This document shows positions 22,609 to 32,716 of a DNA stretch of 51,280 nucleotides, one piece after another; the first letter of the stretch is position 1; every line of letters begins with the position of its first letter. Under the pieces are notes generated by a model. That model had not been told where the DNA came from and did no database searches. It worked only from the letters and a program-made list of their open reading frames with translations. The stretch is from an uncultured Hungatella sp. (GTDB taxonomy: Bacteria; Bacillota; Clostridia; Lachnospirales; Lachnospiraceae), in the NCBI GenBank assembly GCA_910579515.1, contig CAJTUV010000025.1, forward strand, positions 1-51,280. Direction: 5' to 3'. The position numbers were made by a program, and so were the translations under genes.

Positions 22609-25600
22609 TTACCTTTGTTTTTCCACGCCCAGAGTGACGTTTTCTCCGTTAATATTCCATTCCTTTGCATAACCCTTCATCTGTTCCTCACAGATCTCTT
22701 CTGCCAGAACCTCTCCCTTGATTTCCGTTCCATGATCCTTCATCAGTCCGGCAATCTTTTCATTTCCCTGAACAAAGACCTGAATATGGTCTGTCACCTC
22801 AAATCCGGCTTCCTTTCTCATGGTCTGAATCTTGCTCACCAATTCTCTGATAAAGCCTTCCTCAATCAGTTCTTTGCTCAGATTGGTATCCAGAACCACA
22901 GTCATCACCTGGTCAGCCTCAGATACATAGCCTGGCTTTTGAGCCATATCAATCAGAAGATCTTCCTCCAAAAGAACCACTTCTGCCCCGTCAAACTCAA
23001 ACCTTAAGTTTCCTTTTTCCTTTAAGGTATCCATAGCCTCATTGCCGTCAATCTCTGTCAAAGCCTTACGGATGTTGTTAAGCTGTTTTCCATACTTAGG
23101 CCCCACCGTCTTTAGCTGAGGCTTAAATGTATAAGAGGTAAACTCCCTGACGTCCTCTGTGAAAATCACCTTTTTGACATTCAGTTCCTCTTCAATAATT
23201 TCCACGTAGAACTGGGATAATTCATGGTCCGCTTTCACAAACATCTGGCCAATAGGCTGTCTGTTCTTGATAGAGGCCGTATTTCTGGCCGCCCGTCCCA
23301 TGATAACCACCTTTAAGACTTCCTCCATGTCTTCTTCCAGCTTCTTGTCAATCAAATCCTCTTTTACGTCTGGAAAACTGCACAGATGAACACTCTCAGG
23401 AGCCTCTTCATCCAGATTGCACACCAGATTTTGATAAATCTTTTCCGCCATAAACGGAATCATAGGCGCTGCCGCCTTTGCCACCGTCACAAGGGCTGTA
23501 TATAAAGTCATATAAGCATTGATCTTATCTTGCTCCATTCCCTTAGCCCAGAAACGCTCTCTGCTTCTTCTCACGTACCAGTTGCTCAAGTTCTCCACAA
23601 AATCCTGTAAAGCCCTGGCCGCCTCAGGAATCCGATAATTATTTAAATTCTGATCCACGTCTTTGACCATAGAATTTAATTTAGATAAAGTCCATTTATC
23701 CATAACGGACAGTTTATCGTATTCTAAGGTATACTTTGTCGCATCAAAATCGTCAATATTTCCATACAATACAAAGAAGGCGTAGGTGTTCCACAGCGTG
23801 CCCATAAACTTTCTCTGACCTTCCTGCACCGCCTTGCCATGGAATCGGTTTGGAAGCCAGGGAGCACTATTGATATAGAAATACCAGCGGATCGCATCCG
23901 CCCCGTATTCTGCCAGAGCCTCAAAAGGATCCACTGCGTTCCCCTTGGATTTGCTCATCTTCTGACCGTTCTCATCCTGAACATGGCCCATGACAATCAC
24001 ATTCTTATAAGGCGCCTTGTTAAACAGCAGGGTGGAAATAGCCAGCAGAGAATAAAACCACCCTCTGGTCTGATCTACGGCCTCGGAGATAAAATCTGCC
24101 GGAAATTGCTGTTCAAACAGCTCCTGATTCTCGAATGGATAATGATGCTGGGCAAAAGGCATGGCTCCTGAGTCAAACCAACAGTCGATCACCTCTGGCA
24201 CCCGCTTCATTTGCTTTGCACACTTTGGACAGGTGATGGTCACCTTGTCAATAAATGGCCTGTGAAGTTCAATATCCTTCGGACAGTCAGAAGACATGGC
24301 TTTCAGTTCTTCAACACTGCCGACCGAGTGCTGACAGCCACACTCACACTCCCACACGTTCAAAGGCGTGCCCCAGTAACGGTTACGGCTGATTCCCCAG
24401 TCCTGAACGTTTTCCAGCCAGTCTCCAAACCGGCCTTTGCCAATACTTTCCGGAATCCAGTTTATAGTATTGTTATTGTTGATCAAATCCTCCTTCACCG
24501 CTGTCATCTTGATGAACCAGGATTCTCTTGCATAGTAAATGAGAGGTGTGTCGCATCTCCAGCAGTGGGGATAGCTGTGCTCAAACACAGGGGCGGCAAA
24601 CAAAAGGCCTCTCTGATCCAAATCCTTTAAAATCAAAGGATCTGCCTTCTTCACAAAGGTCCCTGCAAAAGGTGCAGACTCTGTCATATCGCCCTTGGCA
24701 TCTACCATCTGAACAAAAGGAAGATCATATTTTCTTCCCACCTTGGAATCGTCCTCACCAAAAGCGGGTGCAATGTGTACCACGCCAGTACCATCTGTCA
24801 GGGTTACATAGGTATCGCAGGTCACAAAGTGACTCTTTTTATTCTGTTTTTGGGCTGCCTGGCTGGCACACTCATACAAAGGCTCATACTCCTTGTACTC
24901 CAAATCCGTGCCTTGATACGTCTTAAGAATCTCATAAGCCTTGATTCCCTTTTCACTGTCTGCCAGACTCCCCAACACAATGTCCAAAAGAGCTTGCGCC
25001 ATATAATAGATGTTTCCATCCGCTGCTTTTACCTTCACATAGGTCTCATTGGGGTTGACGCAAAGAGCCACATTGCTGGGCAGGGTCCACGGCGTAGTGG
25101 TCCATGCCAAAATATAAGCTTCTTCATCCTTTACCTTAAACCGGACGATGGCAGACCGCTCCTTCACATCCTTATACCCCTGTGCCACCTCATGACTGGA
25201 CAAAGGCGTACCGCATCGGGGACAATAGGGCACAATCTTAAAACCTTTATACAAAAGTCCCTTCTCCCAGATCTTCTTTAGGGCCCACCACTCAGATTCA
25301 ATATAATCATTGTGATACGTTACATAAGGATCATCCATGTCTGCCCAAAAACCTACTGTAGAGGAAAAATCCTCCCACATGCCCTTGTACTTCCATACGC
25401 TCTCCTTACAGTGCCCAATAAAAGGTTCCAGACCATACTGCTCAATCTGTTCCTTCCCATCCAGGCCCAGCATCCGCTCGACCTCAAGCTCTACCGGAAG
25501 CCCATGAGTATCCCATCCTGCCTTTCTGGGAACCTTATATCCTTTCATGGTCCGATATCTGGGAATCATATCCTTGATGACTCTGGTCAATACATGACCA

Positions 25601-25773
25601 ATATGGGGCTTTCCGTTGGCCGTAGGCGGCCCGTCATAAAACATGTAAGTAGGACAATCTTTCTTGTCCTCAATACTTTTTTTGAAAATGTCGTGTTCTT
25701 TCCAGAACTGCTCCACTTCCTTTTCCCGCTCCACAAACTTTAAATCTGTGGACACTTTGTCATATTTCGACAT
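22609..25773 (-). CDS. ileS: isoleucyl-tRNA synthetase
   Basis: This 1054-residue class I synthetase has GKPHIGH (HIGH at 57-60), the editing domain start WTTTPWTLPSNVAL (about 220-233) and KMSKSKGN near 605. The length and the C-terminal half without an obvious zinc finger fit the larger, IleS2-like bacterial/eukaryotic group. A good ribosome site (GGAGG, 7 bp) precedes the ATG. An Ile T-box leader ends directly upstream and should turn the gene on when tRNA-Ile is uncharged. Confidence 0.97.
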   Translation of the reverse strand: MSKYDKVSTDLKFVEREKEVEQFWKEHDIFKKSIEDKKDCPTYMFYDGPPTANGKPHIGHVLTRVIKDMIPRYRTMKGYKVPRKAGWDTHGLPVELEVERMLGLDGKEQIEQYGLEPFIGHCKESVWKYKGMWEDFSSTVGFWADMDDPYVTYHNDYIESEWWALKKIWEKGLLYKGFKIVPYCPRCGTPLSSHEVAQGYKDVKERSAIVRFKVKDEEAYILAWTTTPWTLPSNVALCVNPNETYVKVKAADGNIYYMAQALLDIVLGSLADSEKGIKAYEILKTYQGTDLEYKEYEPLYECASQAAQKQNKKSHFVTCDTYVTLTDGTGVVHIAPAFGEDDSKVGRKYDLPFVQMVDAKGDMTESAPFAGTFVKKADPLILKDLDQRGLLFAAPVFEHSYPHCWRCDTPLIYYARESWFIKMTAVKEDLINNNNTINWIPESIGKGRFGDWLENVQDWGISRNRYWGTPLNVWECECGCQHSVGSVEELKAMSSDCPKDIELHRPFIDKVTITCPKCAKQMKRVPEVIDCWFDSGAMPFAQHHYPFENQELFEQQFPADFISEAVDQTRGWFYSLLAISTLLFNKAPYKNVIVMGHVQDENGQKMSKSKGNAVDPFEALAEYGADAIRWYFYINSAPWLPNRFHGKAVQEGQRKFMGTLWNTYAFFVLYGNIDDFDATKYTLEYDKLSVMDKWTLSKLNSMVKDVDQNLNNYRIPEAARALQDFVENLSNWYVRRSRERFWAKGMEQDKINAYMTLYTALVTVAKAAAPMIPFMAEKIYQNLVCNLDEEAPESVHLCSFPDVKEDLIDKKLEEDMEEVLKVVIMGRAARNTASIKNRQPIGQMFVKADHELSQFYVEIIEEELNVKKVIFTEDVREFTSYTFKPQLKTVGPKYGKQLNNIRKALTEIDGNEAMDTLKEKGNLRFEFDGAEVVLLEEDLLIDMAQKPGYVSEADQVMTVVLDTNLSKELIEEGFIRELVSKIQTMRKEAGFEVTDHIQVFVQGNEKIAGLMKDHGTEIKGEVLAEEICEEQMKGYAKEWNINGENVTLGVEKQR

Positions 25774-25788
25774 GCTCTAACCTCCATT

Positions 25789-26035
25789 TAAAAAAGCCTC
25801 CGTCCAGTAATCAGGACGAAGGCCGCTTCGCTATACCACCTATTACATCATACCATCATATGAGCCCCTTCTAACGGTGGGAAACCGGCTGGGCCTAGGG
25901 GCTTGCTTTTTGCACCCTTCAGCCTGCGACTCCAGAGTGATCTTCATCTTCTGTGCTACCAACATCAGGCTCTCACCTACCCTGACTCGCTGTAATCTTC
26001 CACACAGGACTACTGTCTCTATCTCAGTCTTTCCT
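25789..26035 (-). promoter_or_regulatory. T-box riboswitch (isoleucine) with terminator
   Basis: Read on the minus strand, the ~245-nt leader has a stem I with the loop GATGAAG-ATC-ACTC. The ATC specifier (25939-25941) matches isoleucine. The T-box core AGGTGGTATAGCGAAGC lies just before an intrinsic terminator with stem GCCTTCGTCC/GGACGGAGGC (25814-25823 and 25796-25805) followed by T6. The specifier and downstream ileS agree. Uncharged tRNA-Ile should stabilise an antiterminator that uses the T-box core and the 5' arm of the terminator. Confidence 0.93.
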
Positions 26036-26085
26036 ATAAACATGTGTATTTATTATAGTAACTGATTCTCTACTTGTCAAGTCTC

Positions 26086-27738
26086 CTACTCCTGAAACTT
26101 AAATTTCGCAATCAGAGTTTTAAGTACCTGAGCCTGACCTGCCAACTCTTCACTGGCTGCAGCGCTCTCCTCTGACGTAGCAGAGTTAGACTGAATAACC
26201 GTAGAAATCTGAGTAATACTCTCCTTAATATGGCCAATCTCTTCCTCCTGCTGTTGGGAGGCCTCATAGACCACTTTAATCTCCTCTGTCACCTTACCAG
26301 CTCCCTCCACTACATGCTGAAGAGATTCCTGTGTGAGATTAGTCAGACGAGAACCAGTATCCACCATGCGAAGAGTTTTATCAATCAGCTCTGCAGTATC
26401 CTTCACGGCGTCCGCACTCTTAGCCGCCAGATTTCTCACTTCATCTGCCACAACGGCAAATCCCTTTCCTGCGCTTCCCGCTCTCGCCGCTTCCACAGCC
26501 GCATTCAGTGCAAGAATATTAGTCTGGAATGCAATATCATCAATAGTCTTGATAATGTGCTGAATCTCGTCAGAACATGCACTGATCTGTCTCATGGCTT
26601 CTGCCATCTCCTGCATCTGACCATTGCAGACTGTGATTCTCTCTCCCACATCGTCTGCCTGCTTAGTGGTAAGAACAACGCTTTCATTACTGCTGTCAAT
26701 CTGCTGACTGATCTCCTCGATCATATTCATCAGATTATCCACCTCGGAAGCCTGCTCCGTTGCGCCCTGGGCCAGATTCTGAGCACCGTCTGCCACCTGA
26801 TTGGCTCCCGCATCCACCTGACTGGCAGAAGCATGGATTTGTTCCATAGTCTGGCTTAAACTCTTACTGATGGTCTCAATGGCATGCTGAATCTGAATAA
26901 AGTCGCCAATATACTGGATCTGACTCTTCCGCAGCAAATTTCCTGCCGCAATATCCGTTAACACACTTGTGATATCAGAAATATAAAGGTTCAAATTATT
27001 AACAGAAGTATTTAAACTGTCTGCTAAAACCCCAATCTCATTCGTGCTCTTTACATCAATATGAAAATCCAAACGTCCCTCTGACAAGCCTTTGCTGGAC
27101 TCAATCACCTTCTGAATCGGAGCAATGATTCCCTTAAGTACATACATAAACAACAAAACAATCGCAATTACGGTTACGACGATGGCCACTATCGATGCAA
27201 TCTTAGTACTAAGTACAGCGCTAGACAACCCCGCTTCACTGTCTAATACTTCCTGCTGAGTAATCTTGGATACCTGTTCCAAAAGAGCAACCAGCTTTTC
27301 TACATTAGCCTTAGTAGTATTCAGATACATATCCTTTGCTGCCTCATGATCGGTCTCATTCAGCTGAAGAATCGTCTCGGCCGATTCATGAATGGTCTGA
27401 TGAATCGGTTTCATCTCCTCCATAATCCGCAGCATCTCTTTATCTTCAATAGTAGAAGTATCGCCATAAAGCCAGTTTCCTAAAACACAAGTCTGATAAT
27501 TTGTACTTCCGGTAAACTCGGTTCCCATAGAAATTGAAGAACATAAATTTTCCACCCATCCATAATGGGCCTTCTCTGCTGTCAGCACCAGAGCATTAAT
27601 ATCTGCTGCCTGGCCTGTAGCTTCACTGTATTTTTTGACTCTTTTCATGCCATTAATTGTCATAAGTCCGGTCACAATTACAACCAGAAGTATAAGAGCG
27701 ACTCGTACAATCACTTCTTGTTTTATGCTCTTTTTCAT
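26086..27738 (-). CDS. methyl-accepting chemotaxis protein with extracytoplasmic CZB-like zinc domain
   Basis: This 550-residue receptor starts at ATG 27738 (AAGGAG 6 bp upstream; a GTG 15 bp earlier is rejected). Membrane helices lie at about 11-28 and 182-201. The loop between them, expected outside the cell, has HYGWVENL (His58), CVLGNWLYG (Cys84) and HQTIH (His113/117), the pattern of the CZB zinc-binding domain, which is usually cytosolic. A HAMP segment follows (about 200-260), then a signalling domain with the hairpin tip EDIAFQTNILALNAAVEAARAG-type sequence and the QSNSATSEESAAASEE methylation helix. It probably senses zinc or an oxidant that displaces zinc. Confidence 0.85.
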   Translation of the reverse strand: MKKSIKQEVIVRVALILLVVIVTGLMTINGMKRVKKYSEATGQAADINALVLTAEKAHYGWVENLCSSISMGTEFTGSTNYQTCVLGNWLYGDTSTIEDKEMLRIMEEMKPIHQTIHESAETILQLNETDHEAAKDMYLNTTKANVEKLVALLEQVSKITQQEVLDSEAGLSSAVLSTKIASIVAIVVTVIAIVLLFMYVLKGIIAPIQKVIESSKGLSEGRLDFHIDVKSTNEIGVLADSLNTSVNNLNLYISDITSVLTDIAAGNLLRKSQIQYIGDFIQIQHAIETISKSLSQTMEQIHASASQVDAGANQVADGAQNLAQGATEQASEVDNLMNMIEEISQQIDSSNESVVLTTKQADDVGERITVCNGQMQEMAEAMRQISACSDEIQHIIKTIDDIAFQTNILALNAAVEAARAGSAGKGFAVVADEVRNLAAKSADAVKDTAELIDKTLRMVDTGSRLTNLTQESLQHVVEGAGKVTEEIKVVYEASQQQEEEIGHIKESITQISTVIQSNSATSEESAAASEELAGQAQVLKTLIAKFKFQE

Positions 27739-27768
27739 GTCATTCTCCTTCACAGATAAATAAGCGCT

Positions 27769-27799
27769 GGTATGCGGGGAAATCCGCTCCCCGCATACC
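27769..27799. repeat. strong hairpin between the two MCP genes
   Basis: An 11-bp perfect inverted repeat (GGTATGCGGGG 27769-27779 / CCCCGCATACC 27789-27799), extended by AGCG/CGCT, lies upstream of MCP1. No T-run follows on the minus strand, so it is not a classical terminator. It may be a processing or stability element, or may shape the MCP1 leader. Confidence 0.7.
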
Positions 27800-27892
27800 G
27801 ACGCTACAATTTAGTTGACACCATCGTCGGTCAATACAAAAGCCACATTTAAATTCTTTTCCAAGTGGCAGTAAACTTATCAAATTTTTAAA

Positions 27893-29692
27893 TTAGTACT
27901 TTTCTCCCCCATACGACATAGACATCTGCATATCATCAGTTGACGAATAGGAAGATTCTCTGTTGCTGCTGCGCGCAGGCGCCGACACCATAACCGGCGC
28001 AGAGGAATCACCTTCTAACTTAAACTTCCTCACTAAATCCTTCAAAATCTGAGCCTGACTGGACAACTCTTCACTGGCTGCCGCACTCTCCTCTGCAGTT
28101 GCAGAGTTTGTCTGGACTACGCTGGAAATCTGATCAATTCCAACAGTAATCTGGGTAATCGCTTCGGCCTGTTCCTTTGAGGCTTTTGCAATGGAATCCA
28201 TCATAGAAGTAGCCTCCTGGATACCATCCATAACCTTCTCCAAAGATTTTGCGGTCTCATCTGCAATCTTCTTTCCATTATCCACAGCGTGAAGTGAATT
28301 CTCAATCAATACTGCCGTGTTCTTGGAAGCGTCCGCGCTCTTAGCCGCCAGGTTACGAACCTCATCTGCCACAACTGCAAAACCTTTTCCTGCAGCGCCT
28401 GCTCTCGCCGCCTCAACCGCCGCATTCAAAGCAAGAATATTGGTCTGGAAAGCAATATCTTCGATGGTCTTAATAATCTTTCCAATCTCGTCGGAAGAAT
28501 TGCTGATATCAGACATCGCCGACAACATATCCTGCATTCTGCGATTGCTCTCTCCAGCTTCCTCCCCAACTTCTCCGGCCTTATCACTTGCCTCGTTTGC
28601 ACTCTCTGCGTTACGATTAATATGTCCTGAAATCTCATTAATAGAAGCAGCAAGCTCTTCTACAGAGGAAGCCTGCTCAGTCGCGCCTTGTGACAAAGCC
28701 TGAGCTCCAGAAGATACCTGGTCAGAACCAGAGGATACCTGCTCTGCAGACTGATTTAATGTAGTCATGGTAGAGTTCAAACTGCTCTTGATTCCTCTCA
28801 TCGCCTGAAGAATCTTCTGGTAATCTCCAATGTACCTGCTTCTGTCAGAAGACTGGGCCGCAAAGTCCCCTCCTGCCATAGCGGTAAGTATTGTTTCGAT
28901 ATCCTTAATAATATATCCCACTCCGCTGGTCACTTCATGCATGCTGTGGGCCATAGAACCAAATTCGTCATTAGATTCATAATCAACCTCAACAGAAAGA
29001 TTTCCCTTTACGACTTCCTTCATGGCTGCTTCAATCTTTCTGACAGGAGCTAAGATATTTGCCGTCAATGTTAAAGCAATCGCCAGAGTAATCACAAACG
29101 CAACGACAGAAACGATAATCGCAACTGCAAAGAAAATGTTCAGCATTACCATGGCGCTGTCATATCTATCGTGGCTGGTCTGAGTCATATTACTAACTGC
29201 TGTCTCCAGAATCTGGCCGCACTCTTCGATTCGTGGCGTATATTCAGTCAACAAAAGTTCGGTAGCCATCGCATTGCTCTCTTCTGTCGATTCGGAAGCA
29301 TACTCGCCCACCTGAAGTCTGGTATTCGTATTCTCCGACATTGTAGATTCAAATTGCTTTAGCAGTGTCAAATCACCTGTGTAATTAGAATAAAGCCACT
29401 GAAGATCATCTTTTACTTCTGTCATGTACTGATCAGAAGAGGAAACTCTTTTGGTAGATTCCTCAGGTGAAGCCGCCAAAACGCCCAGCATCAGTTCTTT
29501 CATCGCGCTCTGCTGATTGTAACGGATATCCTTCACCTTGTTAACAGCTTCAAATTCCTCTTCATAAAACCTGCGGTAACTTGATCTGGCCGTCGTAATC
29601 CCCAGGCTGGCAACCACAACTGCTATCAAAAACAATGCCAGAATGGCGCCGAATGACACTATAAATTTGCTGTTGACTTTTAAATTTTTCAT
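27893..29692 (-). CDS. methyl-accepting chemotaxis protein (4-helix bundle sensor)
   Basis: This 599-residue receptor starts at ATG 29692 (GGAGGAGCGGCAA upstream; a frame 87 bp longer has no ribosome site). Membrane helices are near 10-31 and 185-210. The outer part has the RSSYRRFYEEEFEAVNKVKDIRYNQQ pattern of 4HB-MCP sensor domains. Then come HAMP, long methylation helices (QSAEQVSSGSDQVSSGAQALSQGATEQASS) and the same hairpin tip as the neighbouring MCP. A Ser-rich 30-residue tail ends in GGEKY; no CheR-tethering NWxxF pentapeptide is present. It is divergent from cheA. Confidence 0.88.
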   Translation of the reverse strand: MKNLKVNSKFIVSFGAILALFLIAVVVASLGITTARSSYRRFYEEEFEAVNKVKDIRYNQQSAMKELMLGVLAASPEESTKRVSSSDQYMTEVKDDLQWLYSNYTGDLTLLKQFESTMSENTNTRLQVGEYASESTEESNAMATELLLTEYTPRIEECGQILETAVSNMTQTSHDRYDSAMVMLNIFFAVAIIVSVVAFVITLAIALTLTANILAPVRKIEAAMKEVVKGNLSVEVDYESNDEFGSMAHSMHEVTSGVGYIIKDIETILTAMAGGDFAAQSSDRSRYIGDYQKILQAMRGIKSSLNSTMTTLNQSAEQVSSGSDQVSSGAQALSQGATEQASSVEELAASINEISGHINRNAESANEASDKAGEVGEEAGESNRRMQDMLSAMSDISNSSDEIGKIIKTIEDIAFQTNILALNAAVEAARAGAAGKGFAVVADEVRNLAAKSADASKNTAVLIENSLHAVDNGKKIADETAKSLEKVMDGIQEATSMMDSIAKASKEQAEAITQITVGIDQISSVVQTNSATAEESAAASEELSSQAQILKDLVRKFKLEGDSSAPVMVSAPARSSNRESSYSSTDDMQMSMSYGGEKY

Positions 29693-29989
29693 TTGCCGCT
29701 CCTCCTTAAATTGAGCTTTCTGTAATTTTAGGCTGATATTCTTAATAGAGCCTTTTATATCTTTTATTAACTTCGACACATTTTATTATTTCATAAGACC
29801 CTTGGTGCAAAATTATTTTTTTTATTTTTAAACTTTATCCATTCTTTAATTGAGGTGGTATATATCGACCGATTTTTGCAGAAAATAACACTAAAAAAAC
29901 AATTTTTTTTTCTGAGCCCTTAATAATTTTAATTTCCCGTCGATAAGTAAGCTAGTGTGTTATGGTCTGCCACGCATTTTCGCCGCAGA

Positions 29990-30018
29990 TTGTTTATTTT
30001 TCATGCAAATATTATACA
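29990..30018 (+). promoter_or_regulatory. putative promoter of the cheA operon
   Basis: TTGTTT (29990-29995) and TATACA (30013-30018) are 17 bp apart, 20 bp before the start codon. Further upstream a sigma-D-like -10 (GTCGATAA, about 29939) and, on the other strand, GTCGATAT (about 29865-29872) are seen, but neither has a good TAAA -35 at 15 bp. Sigma-D control is possible but not shown. Confidence 0.4.
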
Positions 30019-30038
30019 AGGATAGGTGGTGTAATAGA

Positions 30039-32162
30039 ATGGATAACGGTATGGACAGCAGTATACTCGATACATACCTCTTTGAAACAAACTCCCTTTT
30101 AGACCGACTGGACGAGATGCTGGTGGATGATGAGAAGGTGGGAGAATTTTCTTCTGATGATGTAAATGAAATCTTCCGAATCATGCATACTATCAAAGGC
30201 TCTTCCGCCATGATGGAGTTCGCTGCAGTGGCCAGCGTTGCGCATCATATAGAAGATTTATTCTTCTATATCCGTGATAAGGGAATTGATTCCTTAAGTT
30301 CCCAGCATAAGAAGGAACTGTTTGATCTGATGTTCCGTTCTGAAGATTGTCTGCGGGGACAGGTGGAAAAGATTGAACGAGGAGAACCTTTAGACACAGA
30401 TATGGATTCTTTTGCCGCTGAAATCAACAATTTCTTAAAAACCGTCAGCGGTGCAGGTGGAGACGAGGCCGAGGAGGCCGCCCAAGATGCGGGGACGCAG
30501 ACCGAAGGCAAACTGACAGAAGCTCCACAAACCACTTCTGCTCTTCCAGAAAATCTTCCGCAGGACCAAAAAGCGGTATGTTTTATCCATGTTTTTCTTG
30601 AGGAAGGCATTGGGATGGAGAATCTGCGGGCTTATATGATTGTCAACGCTGTAAAAGAATGTGATTTAGATTTTCGTTATTATCCAGAACATATGGAATC
30701 TGATCCGGCAACTGCGGCAGCGATTATCGAAGACGGTTTTTATATGGGCTTTGAATCTATGGAAATGGCTTCCAAAGCCGCAGATCTTTTGCGGACTCAG
30801 GGGCATATCCGTTCCTTTGAAGTAGTAGAGACTCCAGAGCCAGAACCGGAACCAGCTTCTGCTCCCGCCCCTGTTCAGCAGCCAGGCGCGACTGCCGCTC
30901 CCGAACAGCCTAAACCGGCTCCCAAGCCGCCGGCTCCGGCAAAGCAGACGCCAAACGCACCTGTTAAGCAGAATTTGATCAGCGTCAGCTTGATGAAGCT
31001 GGACAGTTTACAGAACCTGGTAGGCGAGATCGTAATCACAGAATCCATGGTTACCTCTTCCCCTGAATTAAACCAGTTAAGCAGAGATGCCTATGACAAC
31101 TTTATGAAATCTGCCCGTCAGCTTCGGAAACTTACCGATGACTTGCAGGATATTTCTATGTCTCTTCGAATGGTTCCTATTTCTGGTGTATTCCAGAAGA
31201 TGAGCCGAATCGTCCGCGACATGAAACAAAAATTAAACAAAGACGTGCGCCTTACTCTCATTGGTGAGGACACTGAGATTGATAAAACCATTGTAGACAA
31301 TATTCAGGACCCAATCATGCATATGGTCCGTAACGCGGTAGATCATGGTATCGAAGATGATCCCCAGGATCGTATCCGGGCCGGAAAAAGCGCTCAGGGT
31401 GAAGTTGTACTGTCCGCTACCCATACCAGCAGCGAGGTTATTATTTCCATCACTGACGACGGAGCAGGCATGGATCCAGATAAATTGCTGACTAAAGCCA
31501 GAGACAGAGGTCTTTTGGTAAAACCAGAAAACGAATACAGCAAGAAAGAGATTTTAGGCTTTATCATGCTTCCCGGCTTTTCCACTAATCAGGAGGTCAC
31601 CGAGTTCTCTGGCAGAGGCGTAGGCATGGACGTGGTGAAGAAAAATATTGAGGCAGTCGGCGGTACGGTGTCTGTTTCCAGCGACTATGGAAAAGGAAGC
31701 ACTTTCACAATGAACATTCCTCTCACCATGGCGATTGTGGACGGCATGAGAGTGACTGTCGGCAATTCCATTTTCATTATTCCGATTGCCAATATTCGTC
31801 AGTCCTTTAAAATCACACCAGAAGAAATCCTTCATGACGAGAGCGGCTGCGAGATGGTTGAGCGGTTAGGTAATTTCTATCCTGTAGTTCGTCTCCATCA
31901 GTTCTATGGCATTGAGACCGACATTGACACTTTAGATAGCGGTGTGTTGATGTGGGTAGAAGCTAGCGACCGTTCCTTCTGTATTTTTGTTGACGAGCTG
32001 GTTGGGGAACAGCAGGCTGTTGTAAAACCTCTCCCCGCATATTTAAACTGCTTTGATTTGAAGAGCTCCGGTATTGCAGGCTGTACCATCATGGGCGATG
32101 GAAACATCAGTATGATTCTTGATATTCCCTGCCTTCACACAGCGGCTTTGGAGAACGTATAA
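30039..32162 (+). CDS. cheA: chemotaxis histidine kinase CheA
   Basis: This 707-residue kinase has the full five-domain order. The P1 HPt domain carries the phosphorylated His in FRIMHTIKGSSAMM (about 45-58). A P2-like docking domain follows around 175-270. A Pro/Ala linker with EPEPEPASAPAP (about 270-310) leads into the P3 dimerisation, P4 ATP-binding (HMVRNAVDHGIED, DDGAGMD, GRGVGMDVV) and P5 CheW-like domains. The start ATG 30039 has AGGTGG upstream and begins the HPt domain correctly; the frame is open to 29955. The next genes are cheW, cheR and cheB with short gaps. CheY, its usual target, is not in this cluster. Confidence 0.96.
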   Translation: MDNGMDSSILDTYLFETNSLLDRLDEMLVDDEKVGEFSSDDVNEIFRIMHTIKGSSAMMEFAAVASVAHHIEDLFFYIRDKGIDSLSSQHKKELFDLMFRSEDCLRGQVEKIERGEPLDTDMDSFAAEINNFLKTVSGAGGDEAEEAAQDAGTQTEGKLTEAPQTTSALPENLPQDQKAVCFIHVFLEEGIGMENLRAYMIVNAVKECDLDFRYYPEHMESDPATAAAIIEDGFYMGFESMEMASKAADLLRTQGHIRSFEVVETPEPEPEPASAPAPVQQPGATAAPEQPKPAPKPPAPAKQTPNAPVKQNLISVSLMKLDSLQNLVGEIVITESMVTSSPELNQLSRDAYDNFMKSARQLRKLTDDLQDISMSLRMVPISGVFQKMSRIVRDMKQKLNKDVRLTLIGEDTEIDKTIVDNIQDPIMHMVRNAVDHGIEDDPQDRIRAGKSAQGEVVLSATHTSSEVIISITDDGAGMDPDKLLTKARDRGLLVKPENEYSKKEILGFIMLPGFSTNQEVTEFSGRGVGMDVVKKNIEAVGGTVSVSSDYGKGSTFTMNIPLTMAIVDGMRVTVGNSIFIIPIANIRQSFKITPEEILHDESGCEMVERLGNFYPVVRLHQFYGIETDIDTLDSGVLMWVEASDRSFCIFVDELVGEQQAVVKPLPAYLNCFDLKSSGIAGCTIMGDGNISMILDIPCLHTAALENV

Positions 32163-32182
32163 TATAGAAGGGAGGATTCAAT

Positions 32183-32692
32183 ATGTCTGAACAAATTAAC
32201 AGCCAGGATCTTTTGGATGTAAGTCTGCCCGAAGCAGAGGAAAACTCCTCTGTAGAGCGCTGCCTTACATTTGATTCGGGAGATCTTGTCCTTTATATCA
32301 GTACAAAGTATGTGATCGAAATCATCAATAATCATTCCATTACCACTCTGCCTTTAATGCCTCCTTATATCAAAGGCGTCATTAATCTGAGAGGCCAGGT
32401 TCTTCCTGTAGTTGATATTAAACTGCGCATGGGAAACGGCGAGTCTGACTATCCTTCCGAGGCAGATTCCTCTGGCGACTGGAAATCCTGTATTATTGTG
32501 TTGGATATTAATTCCATTTCTCTGGGAATTATTGTAGATTCTGTACGGCAGGTCGTGGATATTGATTTAAAAAATGTTCGCCCTATCCCCCTCAAGCGTC
32601 AGCAAAAGCTTCTCAATGGAATGATGACTATGGAGGATGGCAGCGTTTATATGTCAATCGACTGCCAGGCTCTTTCTGCTGCAGAACTTTAA
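32183..32692 (+). CDS. cheW: chemotaxis coupling protein CheW
   Basis: This 169-residue single CheW domain has the LTFDSGDLVLYISTKYVIEII strands and the conserved PPYIKGVINLRGQVLPVVDIK core (about 60-80). It links receptors to CheA. An N-terminal 25-residue acidic extension precedes the fold. It lies 20 bp after cheA, with a GGGAGG ribosome site. Confidence 0.95.
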   Translation: MSEQINSQDLLDVSLPEAEENSSVERCLTFDSGDLVLYISTKYVIEIINNHSITTLPLMPPYIKGVINLRGQVLPVVDIKLRMGNGESDYPSEADSSGDWKSCIIVLDINSISLGIIVDSVRQVVDIDLKNVRPIPLKRQQKLLNGMMTMEDGSVYMSIDCQALSAAEL

Positions 32693-32716
32693 AACCAATG
32701 AGACAGAGGTGATTCC

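Noticed and set aside
24211..25281. Plus-strand frames of 126-168 codons inside ileS
   Set aside because: They lie wholly within ileS, whose motifs are clear. Composition is that of an antisense shadow.
29860..29945. Sigma-D (sigma-28) promoters for the che genes and MCP2
   Set aside because: GTCGATAA and GTCGATAT resemble the -10, but no TAAA lies 15 bp upstream on either strand, so I do not list them as features.
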